Position numbers and translations under genes: made by a program. Below are positions 46,295 to 55,657 of a stretch of DNA of 64,000 nucleotides, piece by piece. The stretch is from Pullichristensenella sp963930055 (GTDB lineage Bacteria > Bacillota > Clostridia > Christensenellales > Aristaeellaceae): assembly GCA_963930055.1 (NCBI GenBank), contig CAWVKS010000003.1, forward strand, positions 224,583-288,582, given 5' to 3'. The notes beneath the pieces were generated by a model. The model saw only the letters and a program-made list of their open reading frames with translations, was not told where the DNA came from and did no database searches. Numbering within the stretch: position 1 is the stretch's first letter; every line of letters begins with the position of its first letter.

Positions 46295-48260
46295 ATGAAA
46301 ACACTGTCTTTGGATCTGGAAACGTACAGCAGCGTCGATCTGGGAAAGTCATCGGTGTACCGCTACGCGGAAAGTCCCGACTTCGACATACTGCTGCTGG
46401 GCTATTGCGCGGACGGCGGCGAGGTACAGGTCGTGGATCTGGCCCAGGGAGAACAGGTCCCACCCGAGGTGATCGGCGCGCTGACTGACGAGCACGTGTG
46501 CAAGTGGGCGTTCAACGCGCAGTTTGAGCGCGTGTGCCTGTCCCGGTGGCTGCGGCGCAACGGCTATCCATTGCGCAACGAGCGCTATGCCGCGCCCGAT
46601 GACCCCTGCATGGCTTATCTGAACCCGGCGGGTTGGCACTGTACGATGGTCTGGTCTGCCTACCTCGGCCTGCCGTTGTCCCTCAAGGATGTGGGCGCGG
46701 CGCTGGGGCTGGACAAGCAGAAGCGCTATCTCAGAGTGGAACTCATCCGGTATTTCTGCGTGCCGGGCAAGGACGGAACGCGTCGCATGCCCGCGTCCGC
46801 CCCGGAGAAGTGGGCGACCTTCAGGGCCTACAACCTGCGCGACGTGGAAACCGAGATGGCCATTCAGGAACGGCTGCAAAAATACCCCGTGTCCGAGGAA
46901 GTGTGGTCACAGTACCATCTCGACCAGCAGATCAACGACCGGGGCATCGCCGTGGACAGGACGCTGGTGCGCGGCGCGATCGACATTGACGAGCGTTCAC
47001 GGGAAGAATTGACCGCGCGGCTGCAGGAACTGACCATGCTGGACAACCCCAACTCCGTGCAGCAGATGAAGGACTGGCTTGCCGCCAACGGCCTTCAGAC
47101 GGACACCCTTGGCAAAAAGCAGGTGGCCGAACTGCTCAAGACCGCGCCGGAGCCGCTCAAGTCTGTGCTCGTACTGCGGCAGCAGCTGGCGAAAAGCTCC
47201 GTGAAAAAGTATCAGGCGATGGAAAACGCGGTCTGCGCGGATGGGCGCGTGCGCGGGTGCTTCCAGTTTTATGGCGCGCGCACAGGGCGCTGGGCCGGGC
47301 GCAACATACAATTGCAAAACCTGCCCCAGAACAGGATGCCCGATCTGGAACAGGCGCGCTCCCTGGTACGCGCCGGGGATTACGATTCGGTGCGCCTGCT
47401 CTACGACTCCACCCCGGATGTGCTCTCCCAGCTCATCCGCACCGCCTTGATCCCAAGCCCGGGAAAGACTTTCTTCGTGTCCGACTTCTCAGCCATCGAA
47501 GCCCGCGTCATCGCCTGGCTCGCCGGAGAACAGTGGCGGCAGCAGGTGTTTCGCCGAAGGCAAGGACATCTACTGCGCTTCCGCCAGCCAAATGTTCGGC
47601 GTGCCGGTAGAAAAGCATGGCGTCAACGGGCATTTGCGCCAGAAAGGCAAAATTGCGGAACTGGCACTGGGCTATGGCGGCTCCGTTGGCGCACTCAAGG
47701 CGATGGGTGCCATCGAGATGGGGCTAAAGGAAGACGAACTCAAGCCGTTGGTGGACGCCTGGCGCACAGCCAATCCCATGATCGTCAAGCTGTGGTGGGA
47801 GGTTGACCGGGCCGTCACGCGGGCTGTCAGCGATAAGACCGCCACGGAAACACACGGCATCCGCTTCACCTGTCAGTCAGGCATGCTGTTCATTACGCTC
47901 CCTTCCGGGCGGCGGCTGGCCTACGTAAGGCCCCGCATCGGGGAGAATCAGTTCGGCGGTTCCGCCATCACCTACATGGGCACAAACGCCGCGAAGCAAT
48001 GGGCGCGTCTAGAAAGCTACGGCCCGAAATTCGTGGAGAACATTGTCCAGGCGATCAGCCGGGACATTCTGTGCTATGCCATGCAGGCGCTGCGGGACTG
48101 CGCGATTGTGGCGCATGTCCACGACGAGGTGATCCTCGAAGCCGATCCCGGCATGTCGCTGGAAGCCGTGTGCGAGCGGATGGGCAGGACGCCGCCCTGG
48201 GCACAGGGCCTTCTGCTGCGCGCGGACGGGTACGCGACGCCGTTCTATAAAAAAGATTAA
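46295..48260 (+). CDS. phage family-A DNA polymerase with 3'-5' exonuclease domain, frameshifted as given
   Basis: 654 residues after repair. N-terminal exonuclease LSLDLETYSSVDL; polymerase motif A FFVSDFSAIEARVIAWLAGE, motif B KIAELALGYGGSVGAL and motif C VHDEVILE are present, with the GARTGRWAGR DNA-binding segment between. TTT at 47549-47551 has one base too many; correction gives QVFAEGKDIYCASASQMFG. The second of two close ATGs (46295) has better spacing from GGAG. It replicates the phage genome with the primase-helicase downstream. Confidence 0.92.
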
Positions 48261-48263
48261 ATA

Positions 48264-48302
48264 AAAGAGCAGCTTCATCCCTGTAATGAAACTGCTCTTT
48301 TA
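48264..48302. terminator. bidirectional terminator between polA and the antisense gene
   Basis: AAAAGAGCAG...CTGCTCTTTT stem extended by TTCAT/ATGAA, with T runs on both strands; it ends polA on plus and the 563-residue gene on minus. Confidence 0.85.
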
Positions 48303-48303
48303 T

Positions 48304-49995
48304 TCAAATACTCCTTGTCGAGAAATTTTCTAGATGTTTTCCTACATGGCCAATAATGATTTTTCTAGAAACGGGATCATATGCAAAATAGACTCGAATG
48401 AAATTAGGATCATTTTCCCTATTTCCATTAGCTACATGAGGTTCTATGATGATTGTTCGTCCATCATAGGAATCCATACGTTGTGCCATCAAGCTTTTAT
48501 CCCTACGAGTCATTTTGCCTTCGCCGCGTTTTAGCGTCCATCCGGTTTTGGTTTTAAAATCTTCTTCCATATCAGATGAGCCAGCGCGATATAAGTCTGT
48601 CAGATGTGTAGCTATTTGATAGAAACATTCCCAAATAGTCTCAACCCTCGTGGTACAAGCATTTAGAGACTTGAATCCACGCTCAGAGAAATCTATCTTT
48701 TCAGGGAACACTTTCGTAAAATACATACCGACATCCATTGCTGTCTTTGGAATTGAGGAGATGCATCTTATTGCATGAAGGGCATCAAGCTGGCCTTGAG
48801 AATCTTTGTAAATGGGATCCATGGTATGAATATATCCCTGTAATTTTCGATTTTCCTGTCTTTCTTCTGAAAGTTGGTCTTTCAATGCTCCGATCTGGGT
48901 CTCCTGGCTTTTGAGTTCTTCATCTGCATATTTAAGCAGCTCGTCACGCTCATTAAGCTGTTCTTTTAGTTCAGCATTTGTCGATGCTTTTTCTTCAGAC
49001 AACAGCTCAACTGCTTTCATCTTCGACCGCAAATCTTTGATGCGATGTTGTCTGTACATTTCATCACAATCGGCCATTCTGAACATTTCATGTGCATCAT
49101 AGTACTTGATGTCAGTGGAAAATACACGTCTAAGAATTTCAACTACTTCCTGCTCACCGAGAGATTCAATTTGCCTAGAAGATATGTATCTAAATTTACT
49201 TGTAGAGCTCGATCCCCAATAAATCATGATTTGTCCTTGACGGCAATGCAGTTCTTTGGACAAATAAAAGTTTATCTCATCAATTACTTCTTTGGCATCG
49301 ATAGAATAAACCAAAGCATTACCCATGACATTTTTTGCAATGCTTTCAGCGTTAACTCTATATTCGATTCCGTCTTCTGTAAGCTCAGGTAGGACTAAAA
49401 TACATGGGACAACTCGGCGCTCATCTTGAATATTTTCGGCAAAACGCTTTCCAAAGCCACACTTAAGAAGGGTTGAGTGCACTCTTAAAATATCATCGCC
49501 GATTTTACATAGAATCTTTTGATTGTATAAAAGATTCTTAATGAAGCTGGGAACAGTTAATGCTGGAGCGTCTGCAGTTTTGCCAATAAATCCAGCTTTA
49601 TCTCTATAATAGAGGATGTACGAGACGGTTGCGCTGTTGTGCGAGATCTGTTCAAAGCCTACTTCTGTAGTCCAAATACGAGGTGCCTCAGAGATTGCAT
49701 TATCCTCATGACTGCTACTATCTTGGACTTGATATTCCTCAATTTTACAGGCCCAGAACAGGGAACCGTCATTCTTAAATGATGTCGAACTTGCCTCTAC
49801 AAGGCCATCATTGGTTTGAAATTCACCAAACTTTCGAAATTGCTGCCAATTCCACGCCACAATAGGCTGTCCAAATTTATGGTGCAGCCAGTTGTAAAGT
49901 CCATAGATAACTTCATCAAAGAGGGAGACATCCGAGTATTTCGATTCAATATTAAAATGAGCTTTATAGAAAACACGGACTGACAAGTCCAACAT
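48304..49995 (-). CDS. unknown coiled-coil protein carried as an antisense cargo gene in the prophage
   Basis: 563 residues, AT-rich unlike its neighbours. Residues 1-320 are a globular part with no motif I recognise (VFYKAHFNIESKYSDVSLF at the start). A coiled coil spans about 325-410 (KASTNAELKEQLNERDELLK...). A C-terminal domain follows, ending with conserved-looking VYFAYDPVSRKIIIGHVGKHL. It has its own promoter (50028-50056), GGGAGG ribosome site and terminator, i.e. the structure of a phage moron. A host-benefit role such as superinfection exclusion or defence is inference only. Confidence 0.8.
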   Translation of the reverse strand: MLDLSVRVFYKAHFNIESKYSDVSLFDEVIYGLYNWLHHKFGQPIVAWNWQQFRKFGEFQTNDGLVEASSTSFKNDGSLFWACKIEEYQVQDSSSHEDNAISEAPRIWTTEVGFEQISHNSATVSYILYYRDKAGFIGKTADAPALTVPSFIKNLLYNQKILCKIGDDILRVHSTLLKCGFGKRFAENIQDERRVVPCILVLPELTEDGIEYRVNAESIAKNVMGNALVYSIDAKEVIDEINFYLSKELHCRQGQIMIYWGSSSTSKFRYISSRQIESLGEQEVVEILRRVFSTDIKYYDAHEMFRMADCDEMYRQHRIKDLRSKMKAVELLSEEKASTNAELKEQLNERDELLKYADEELKSQETQIGALKDQLSEERQENRKLQGYIHTMDPIYKDSQGQLDALHAIRCISSIPKTAMDVGMYFTKVFPEKIDFSERGFKSLNACTTRVETIWECFYQIATHLTDLYRAGSSDMEEDFKTKTGWTLKRGEGKMTRRDKSLMAQRMDSYDGRTIIIEPHVANGNRENDPNFIRVYFAYDPVSRKIIIGHVGKHLENFSTRSI

Positions 49996-50027
49996 TTCAA
50001 GTCCTCCCTATGCGTAGAATTATCTAA

Positions 50028-50056
50028 ATTATACCATATGTAAGCAAAAAAACAAA
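50028..50056 (-). promoter_or_regulatory. promoter of the antisense cargo gene
   Basis: Minus strand TTTGTT (50051-50056), a 17-base spacer, TGG-TATAAT (TATAAT at 50028-50033). Expression independent of the phage operons is expected. Confidence 0.75.
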
Positions 50057-50074
50057 GAACTATATGTTATACGG

Positions 50075-50114
50075 GAAATACACCACCGATGTCCACAAAA
50101 GCCCTTCGTGTGTC
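50075..50114 (+). repeat. copy 2 of the duplicated prophage leader block
   Basis: AAATACACC, ATGTCCACA at 50089, 13 variable bases, TGTCCGAACAGGAA. The 13 variable bases here pair with the following sequence (AAAAGCCCTTCGTG with CACGAAGGGCTTTT), making a 14-bp hairpin. The frame from 50089 encodes MSTKALRVSEQEHEGLLLYHA and stops at 50154, just before the GGAGG of the next gene. Confidence 0.75.
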
Positions 50115-50154
50115 CGAACAGGAACACGAAGGGCTTTTGCTCTATCACGCATGA
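50089..50154 (+). CDS. possible 21-residue leader peptide
   Basis: MSTKALRVSEQEHEGLLLYHA, stop overlapping the ribosome site of the next gene. Shares MSTxxLRxSEQE with the frame at 43924. It could be a leader peptide or a truncated small gene; no ribosome site of its own is obvious. Confidence 0.35.
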   Translation: MSTKALRVSEQEHEGLLLYHA

Positions 50155-50166
50155 GGAGGTAACCAT

Positions 50167-50409
50167 ATGTTTTACGTCAAGACCCAAATCGGTGAGAACA
50201 CGGCCATCGTGACGGAGATCACCGATGAAAACGTGTTCACCCGCTGCCCGGACTGCGGATCGGAAATCGCTGTGGATCTGAGCGATCTGGCGGACGAGGG
50301 CCAGCACGACCTGTTTGCCCTGGGCGTCTGCTGCCCGGAGTGCAGCCGCGCGCGGTGGAAAGCCGCGCACGCGGGATGTGAAAGGAGCGCCGGCCATGGG
50401 CGTCAGTAA
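50167..50409 (+). CDS. small zinc-ribbon-like phage protein
   Basis: 80 residues. CPDCGSE and CCPECSRARW give two CxxC pairs about 30 residues apart, suggesting a zinc ribbon; the N-terminus MFYVKTQIGENTAIVTEIT is a beta-rich segment. GAGGAGGT precedes the start. The stop overlaps the next gene. Function unknown. Confidence 0.7.
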   Translation: MFYVKTQIGENTAIVTEITDENVFTRCPDCGSEIAVDLSDLADEGQHDLFALGVCCPECSRARWKAAHAGCERSAGHGRQ

Positions 50410-50848
50410 GTACAATGCCGAAGGCTATCGCGATCCCACGCCGCACGCTGCGCTGACGAGCATCGAAGCACAGCGCCGGGCGGCGCGCCTGGCGGATGTG
50501 GCGCGCTCGCCGAACTACCGTCCCATTGTGTTCATCTGCAGCCCTTACGCCGACGATCCGGTGGGCAACGAGCGCCGCGCCTTGCGATACTGCCGGTTCG
50601 CTGTGTGCCGGGGGTGCATTCCCATTGCGCCGCACCTCTATTTCACACGGTTTCTGGATGAAACCAATCCGCAGGACCGCGAACTGGGGCTGTTTATGGG
50701 CCGGGTGCTGCTGACCAAATGCGTGGAGCTTTGGGTATTTGGAAGCCGCGTCACCGCGGGCATGGAGCGGGAAATCGCCAAAGCCGAGGAGCGCTCGTTG
50801 CCCATTCGCTATTTCACAGAGGATATGGAGGAACGCGAACATGGATGA
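50396..50848 (+). CDS. DUF4406/DUF7768-type nucleotide-related phage protein
   Basis: 150 residues. IVFICSPYADDPVGNERRALRYC, IPIAPHLYFTRFLDET, and VELWVFGSRVTAGMEREI are the pattern of the DUF4406/DUF7768 group, which resembles nucleoside deoxyribosyltransferases. It could act on nucleotides or be a structural fold relative. The start at 50396 is preferred for GGAG upstream. Confidence 0.82.
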   Translation: MGVSKYNAEGYRDPTPHAALTSIEAQRRAARLADVARSPNYRPIVFICSPYADDPVGNERRALRYCRFAVCRGCIPIAPHLYFTRFLDETNPQDRELGLFMGRVLLTKCVELWVFGSRVTAGMEREIAKAEERSLPIRYFTEDMEEREHG

Positions 50849-52823
50849 GATTCTCTCAGCGCTTGCCTGTATTCCGGTTCGGACGTGCTCCTACGCGGAG
50901 TGGCTCGGTATCGGCATGGCGCTCAAGGACGCCGGATATGAGTGTGCCGTGTGGGATGACTGGTCCCGGGACGATAAGCGCTATGTCGAGGGCGACTGCG
51001 CCCGGCGCTGGGCGACCTTCAAGGGCAGCGATCGCCCCATCACCGTTCGCACCATTCGCGCCATGGCACGAAAGAACGGCTGGGTTTCCGCCTTTACGGA
51101 TTTTGAGGACACGCGGGAGCTTGCGCCCACACAAACGCTCATCCGCTATCTGGAAGCCATGTTTCAGCCGGACGAGCTCGTCGGATTTGCCACGCAGGTC
51201 AAGCCCGACAACCACGGCAGGCTCAAGCCCATCAACACCAACCTCGCCATGAAAGCGTCCGAGTTTATCGGGCGGTTGCGCGACGCCGAAAGCATTGAAG
51301 CCGTGATCGGCCCCTACCGCGCGGACTGCGGCGCGTGGATCAGGCTCAATCCGCTGGACGGCAAGGGCCAGTCCGACAGGAACGTGGCCGCGTACCGCCA
51401 TGTGCTCATCGAGTCGGATACGCTGCCCAAGGAAGAACAGGAGCGGATCTACCGCAAATACGAACTGCCAATCACGTGCCTCGTGGATTCCGCGGGCAAG
51501 AGTGTGCACGCCCTCGTACGCATCGACGCCCCGAACGAACAGGAGTACCGAAACCGCGTCAACTATCTGTTTCGCTTTCTGGAGCAACACGGATTTCCGG
51601 TGGACAACGCCAATAAAAACCCTTCCCGCCTGAGCCGCATGCCCGGCGTAACGCGAAACGGCGTCACGCAGGAACTGCTGGCCACCCATATCGGCAAGCA
51701 CACGTGGAGCGAGTGGCTGGAGTACGCTGAGGAACTGGCCCTTCTGCCCGAGCCGGTTCGCCTGAGCGACGTGGAAACCCCGCCGCCCAAGCCGCCCGAG
51801 CTGATTCGCGGGATTCTCCGCCGCGGGCACAAGATGCTGATCGCCGGGCCGAGCAAGGCGGGCAAGAGCTTCCTGCTCATTGAGCTGGCGATCGCCATCG
51901 CCGAGGGAAGCACATGGCTGGGTTTCTCGTGTGCCCAGGGCAAAGTCCTGTATGTGAATCTGGAGATCGACCCGGCGTCGTGCATCGACCGCTTCATCAC
52001 CATCTACGGCAAGCTGGGCTTTTCGCCGCCGCACACGGACAACATCGTCATCTGGAACCTGCGCGGGCATGCCCTGCCGCTGGACAGGCTGGTTCCCATA
52101 CTGGTCAGGCGCATGAAGGACGAGCAGTTCGCCGCCGTGATCATCGACCCGATATACAAGGTCATAACCGGCGACGAGAACAACGCCAGCGACATGGGCG
52201 CTTTCTGTAACCAGTTCGATAAGATTTGCACCGAGATGGGCGCGTCGGCGATTTACTGCCACCATCACTCCAAGGGCGCGCAGGGTGGCAAGAAGGCCAT
52301 GGACAGAGCCAGCGGCAGCGGTGTGTTCGCCCGCGATCCGGACGCGCAGCTGGATGTCATCGAGCTGAAAAAGCCGCTGTTCAAGGAAGTGGAAACTGAG
52401 ACGGAGGACGGTGAGGTGGTCGAGATCGAGCAGTTCGACACAGCCCGGACGGCATGGCGGCTGGAAGCGTCGCTGCGCGAGTTCCCTCCGATCGCACCGG
52501 TCAATTTCTATTTTGACTATCCGCTGCACCCGGTGGACACGGAAGGCGCGCTGGCGTCTTTTCGCCCGGAGGGCAGCCCTCTTGGGAATCTGGACAGCAG
52601 TTCCAAGCGTACAACGCCTGAAGTCAGAAAGCGTCGACTGGATGAAGCGTTTGAAGCAGCGCCTAAAAACGAACCCATCACGATCAAGGTTTTGGCCGAG
52701 ATCGCGGGTGTCTCTCAGGATACCATGCGGAGATACCTGAAGGAATTTGAGGACGAGTACATGGTCTATCGCGGCACCGTTCAGGCGCGTCCGCCGCTTT
52801 CCGGCACATCCCAAGTCCCCTGA
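50841..52823 (+). CDS. phage primase-helicase (PriCT-2 plus RepA-like AAA ATPase)
   Basis: 660 residues. The N-terminal PriCT-2 region (EWLGIGMALKDAGYECAVWD, WATFKG) and a primase-like domain (DTLPKEEQERIYRKY, CLVDSAGKSVHALVRID) lead into a RecA/RepA-type ATPase with Walker A GPSKAGKSFLLIELA, Walker B AAVIIDPIYKV and YCHHHSKG. A C-terminal winged-helix-like tail (IKVLAEIAGVSQDTMRRYL) follows. It would prime and unwind at the phage origin. GGAGG precedes the ATG at 50841, inside the end of the previous gene. Confidence 0.9.
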   Translation: MDEILSALACIPVRTCSYAEWLGIGMALKDAGYECAVWDDWSRDDKRYVEGDCARRWATFKGSDRPITVRTIRAMARKNGWVSAFTDFEDTRELAPTQTLIRYLEAMFQPDELVGFATQVKPDNHGRLKPINTNLAMKASEFIGRLRDAESIEAVIGPYRADCGAWIRLNPLDGKGQSDRNVAAYRHVLIESDTLPKEEQERIYRKYELPITCLVDSAGKSVHALVRIDAPNEQEYRNRVNYLFRFLEQHGFPVDNANKNPSRLSRMPGVTRNGVTQELLATHIGKHTWSEWLEYAEELALLPEPVRLSDVETPPPKPPELIRGILRRGHKMLIAGPSKAGKSFLLIELAIAIAEGSTWLGFSCAQGKVLYVNLEIDPASCIDRFITIYGKLGFSPPHTDNIVIWNLRGHALPLDRLVPILVRRMKDEQFAAVIIDPIYKVITGDENNASDMGAFCNQFDKICTEMGASAIYCHHHSKGAQGGKKAMDRASGSGVFARDPDAQLDVIELKKPLFKEVETETEDGEVVEIEQFDTARTAWRLEASLREFPPIAPVNFYFDYPLHPVDTEGALASFRPEGSPLGNLDSSSKRTTPEVRKRRLDEAFEAAPKNEPITIKVLAEIAGVSQDTMRRYLKEFEDEYMVYRGTVQARPPLSGTSQVP

Positions 52824-52917
52824 ATGTGCCCACGAACCTTGCACAGCATAGGGCGTTTTCTTCCGAAAATGCGAAAATCGCAAAACCGCACGGATAGGAA
52901 AATCGCCCCTATGCAAA

Positions 52918-53034
52918 TGCAAATTTGCACGCAACCGACTCTATATAGGAATCTGCAAATTTGCAAAAAAGGACGTCAAGCAGTGATGGGAATCGGGTAA
53001 GGGGATAAATCCCCCTTACCTGATTCTCCGTCAC
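52918..53034. other. palindromes and long hairpin after the primase-helicase gene
   Basis: Two exact copies of the palindrome TGCAAATTTGCA (52918-52929 and 52954-52965) are followed by an imperfect hairpin of about 24 bp (52981-53034) whose core is GGTAAGGGG/CCCCCTTACC. The surrounding 250 bases are gene-free and AT-rich relative to the phage. Candidate replication origin, regulatory element or terminator. Confidence 0.5.
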
Positions 53035-53081
53035 AGCCCGCCTTGACTGGGCGCGCGATTCAATCACATGGAGGAGTAAAT

Positions 53082-53615
53082 ATGAGACAAGCAGAGTGTG
53101 TTTCAGATTCGATCTATAAATCCCGATGCCTGAAAAGGCTCCGGGAATTGGGACTGCCGACCGAGGGTTGGGTTTGCGAGTGGATTGAGGATACCGACGA
53201 GCCCGAGGCAGTGTGTGAGCTGTGCGGGTGTGCCCGTGTGCGATTCCTGCACCATATGCGGCATCGGATGGTAGGACACACCATCGCGGTCGGCTGTCTG
53301 TGCGACGGCATCATGTCCGGCGATGAGTTGGGTGCCTTTAAGCGTGAGCGTGAAGCCCGGAACAGGGCAAGGCGCAGACAGACCTTTATCCACGGGAAAT
53401 GGACGCCCAGTTGGCAATCTCCTCACGGCACTCGCTGGGAGAAGAAAATGCGTGGCGGCCCGACCTGCGTCATCCGACAGGACGCCGACGGGCAGTATGC
53501 CGTGTGGCACGGTGGACGCTGGTGTTACCGCTGCCGCGGCCAGGAGATGACCACCTTCGCGCAGGCTGCCAGCGCGCTTTTCACAGTCAACGACCCGAAA
53601 AGGAGACAGACATGA
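53082..53615 (+). CDS. hypothetical cysteine-rich phage protein
   Basis: 177 residues. CELCGCARVRFLHHMRH with GHTIAVGCLCDG gives a possible four-cysteine metal site; the C-terminus (GGPTCVIRQDADGQYAVWHG, YRCRGQEMTTFAQAA) looks like a separate small domain. GGAGGAG precedes the ATG and the stop overlaps the VRR-NUC start. I do not recognise a named family. Confidence 0.75.
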   Translation: MRQAECVSDSIYKSRCLKRLRELGLPTEGWVCEWIEDTDEPEAVCELCGCARVRFLHHMRHRMVGHTIAVGCLCDGIMSGDELGAFKREREARNRARRRQTFIHGKWTPSWQSPHGTRWEKKMRGGPTCVIRQDADGQYAVWHGGRWCYRCRGQEMTTFAQAASALFTVNDPKRRQT

Positions 53616-53893
53616 GAGAACGACAGATAGAACAGCGTTTGACGCAGGCCGTCCGCAAGCGCCAGGGCCTGTGTCCCAAGTGGGTCAGTCCTGGACTGGA
53701 CGGTGTGCCGGACCGCATCATCCTGCTTCCCGGCGGGCGGATCGCCTTCGCCGAACTGAAAGCGCCCGGAAGGCCCCTGCGCCCGCTGCAGCGTCGACGC
53801 AAGGCACAGCTGGAAGCGCTGGGCTTTCGGGTTTACGTCATCGACAACCAGGAACAGATTGGAGGGGTGCTGGATGCTTTATCAGCCACATGA
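53612..53893 (+). CDS. VRR-NUC domain nuclease
   Basis: 93 residues. LCPKWVSPGLDGVPDRIILL, GGRIAFAELKAPGRPLRPLQ and the closing VYVIDNQEQIGGVLDAL are the VRR-NUC pattern, with Asp of GVPDRI and the E-x-K of FAELKAPG as catalytic residues. Such small phage nucleases pair with SNF2 helicases, as here, where the helicase start lies inside its 3' end. Confidence 0.92.
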   Translation: MRERQIEQRLTQAVRKRQGLCPKWVSPGLDGVPDRIILLPGGRIAFAELKAPGRPLRPLQRRRKAQLEALGFRVYVIDNQEQIGGVLDALSAT

Positions 53894-55232
53894 CTACCAG
53901 AAATACGCCACGAACTTCATCGTCGAACACCCCATCGCCGCCGTGCTGCTACAGATGGGCCTCGGCAAGAGCGTCATCACCTTGACCGCCATCGCGGAAC
54001 TGGCGCTGGAGCGCTTCGAGGTGTGCCGCGTCCTGATCATCGCGCCGCTGCGCGTGGCCCGGGACACCTGGCCCGCGGAGATTCAGAAGTGGGATCACCT
54101 GAAGGGCCTGACGTATTCGGTCGCGGTGGGAACGGAAGCCGAGCGCCGGTCAGCGCTTCAGAAGAACACGCTGATCCACATCATCAACCGGGAAAACGTG
54201 CAGTGGCTGATTGAGCAAAGCGGCCTGCCCTTTCAGTACGACATGCTCGTAATCGACGAGCTGTCCTCCTTCAAGAGCCATCAGGCCAAGCGGTTCCGGG
54301 CGCTGATGCGGATGCGGCCCCGGGTGGCGCGCGTGGTGGGCCTGACCGGCACACCCTCCAGCAACGGCCTGATGGATTTGTGGGCAGAGTTCCGGTTGCT
54401 GGATATGGGCAAGCGGCTCGGACGGTTCATTACCCACTACCGCGAGGCGTTCTTCCTGCCGGATCGCCGCAGCGCGCAGCAGGTGTTCACATGGAAGCCC
54501 AAGCCCGGCGCGGAGGACGAGATCTACCGGCGCATATCGGACATCACCATCAGCATGAAGAGCGCGGACTACCTGCGCATGCCCGAGTACATTTCAAACC
54601 GTGTGCCCGTGAAACTGTCCAGGGAGGAGCGCCGCACCTACGAACAGCTGAAGCGCGAGCTGGTGATCTCCCTGCGGGGCGCGCAGATCGACGCGGTGAG
54701 CGCGGCGTCTCTGTCCGGGAAACTGTGCCAGCTGGCCAACGGCGGCATCTATGACGCCGAACACAACAGCCTGTTCTTCCACGACCGGAAGCTCGACGCG
54801 CTGGAAGACCTGATCGAAGGCGCAAACGGCAAGCCTGTCCTGGTGGCCTACTGGTTCAAGCACGATCTGCAGCGCATTCAGGAGCGATTCGATGTGCGGG
54901 AGATCCGTACCAGCGCAGACATCGCCGACTGGAACAGCGGAAGGATTCCTGTGGCCTGCATTCACCCCGCGTCCGCCGGGCACGGTCTGAATCTGCAGGC
55001 GGGCGGGAACACGCTGATCTGGTTCGGCCTGACGTGGTCATTGGAACTGTACCAGCAGACCAACGCCCGCCTGTGGCGGCAGGGACAGCGGGCGGATACC
55101 GTGGTGATCCACCACATCATTGCCGAGAACACCATCGACGAACAGATCATGGATGCCCTGGAGCGCAAGGACACGACGCAGACGGCGCTGATGAACGCCG
55201 TGAAAGCACAGCTGGAGGTGTGGAAACGATGA
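53874..55232 (+). CDS. SNF2-family phage DNA helicase
   Basis: 452 residues. Motif I LLQMGLGKSVITL, motif II VIDELSSFK, motif III GLTGTPSSNGLMDLW, and the C-terminal HGLNLQAGGNTLIWFGLTWS, followed by QTNARLWRQGQ (motif VI). Likely remodels or unwinds DNA with the VRR-NUC protein. The ATG at 53874 has GGAGGGG upstream; five extra codons in front lack a site. The stop overlaps the next start. Confidence 0.94.
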   Translation: MLYQPHDYQKYATNFIVEHPIAAVLLQMGLGKSVITLTAIAELALERFEVCRVLIIAPLRVARDTWPAEIQKWDHLKGLTYSVAVGTEAERRSALQKNTLIHIINRENVQWLIEQSGLPFQYDMLVIDELSSFKSHQAKRFRALMRMRPRVARVVGLTGTPSSNGLMDLWAEFRLLDMGKRLGRFITHYREAFFLPDRRSAQQVFTWKPKPGAEDEIYRRISDITISMKSADYLRMPEYISNRVPVKLSREERRTYEQLKRELVISLRGAQIDAVSAASLSGKLCQLANGGIYDAEHNSLFFHDRKLDALEDLIEGANGKPVLVAYWFKHDLQRIQERFDVREIRTSADIADWNSGRIPVACIHPASAGHGLNLQAGGNTLIWFGLTWSLELYQQTNARLWRQGQRADTVVIHHIIAENTIDEQIMDALERKDTTQTALMNAVKAQLEVWKR

Positions 55233-55657
55233 ACGCAAAGGAATATCTCGGGCAGGCGTACCGGCTTGACCAGCACATCAACGACCGGCTGATGCAGCTC
55301 AGCCAGCTCCGCGCGCTGACACAGCGCATCACGACCGCCTACGACGGCGAGGTGGTCTCCCGCACGCGCAATGTGCACGCGCTGGAGGATTCGGTCATCC
55401 GCCTGATGGAAGCCGAGGAATCCATCAACGAGGAGATCGACCGGTTCGTCGACATCAAGATGGACATCTCAAAGACCATCGCCAGGGTGCGCAACGAGAA
55501 CTACCGCCTGATTCTGGAGAAGCGGTATCTGTGCTTTATGACCTGGGAACAGATCTCGCTGGACATGCACTACACCAATCGATGGCTCCGAAAAATGCAC
55601 GAGCGCGCCCTGGATGTGGTCGACCGGATTCTGCTGGAAAGGAGCGGGAGCAAGTGA
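55229..55657 (+). CDS. DUF1492 sigma-like phage regulator
   Basis: 142 residues. MNAKEYLGQAYRLDQHINDR, IDRFVDIKMDISKTIARVRN and a C-terminal HTH (RYLCFMTWEQISLDMHYTNR) match DUF1492 proteins, the ArpU/RinA-like late-gene activators related to sigma-70 region 4. It probably switches on the late genes (terminase onward). GGAGG lies upstream; ATGA overlap with the helicase stop. Confidence 0.88.
   Translation: MNAKEYLGQAYRLDQHINDRLMQLSQLRALTQRITTAYDGEVVSRTRNVHALEDSVIRLMEAEESINEEIDRFVDIKMDISKTIARVRNENYRLILEKRYLCFMTWEQISLDMHYTNRWLRKMHERALDVVDRILLERSGSK

Noticed and set aside
44858..47551. Programmed ribosomal frameshifting in DUF2800 and polA
   Set aside because: The breaks are not at slippery heptamers with downstream structures, direction differs from known phage cases, and unrelated genes in the window show the same kind of break.
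50029..50842. Minus-strand frames upstream of the cargo gene
   Set aside because: They mirror the zinc-ribbon and DUF4406-like genes, which have good ribosome sites and family motifs on plus.
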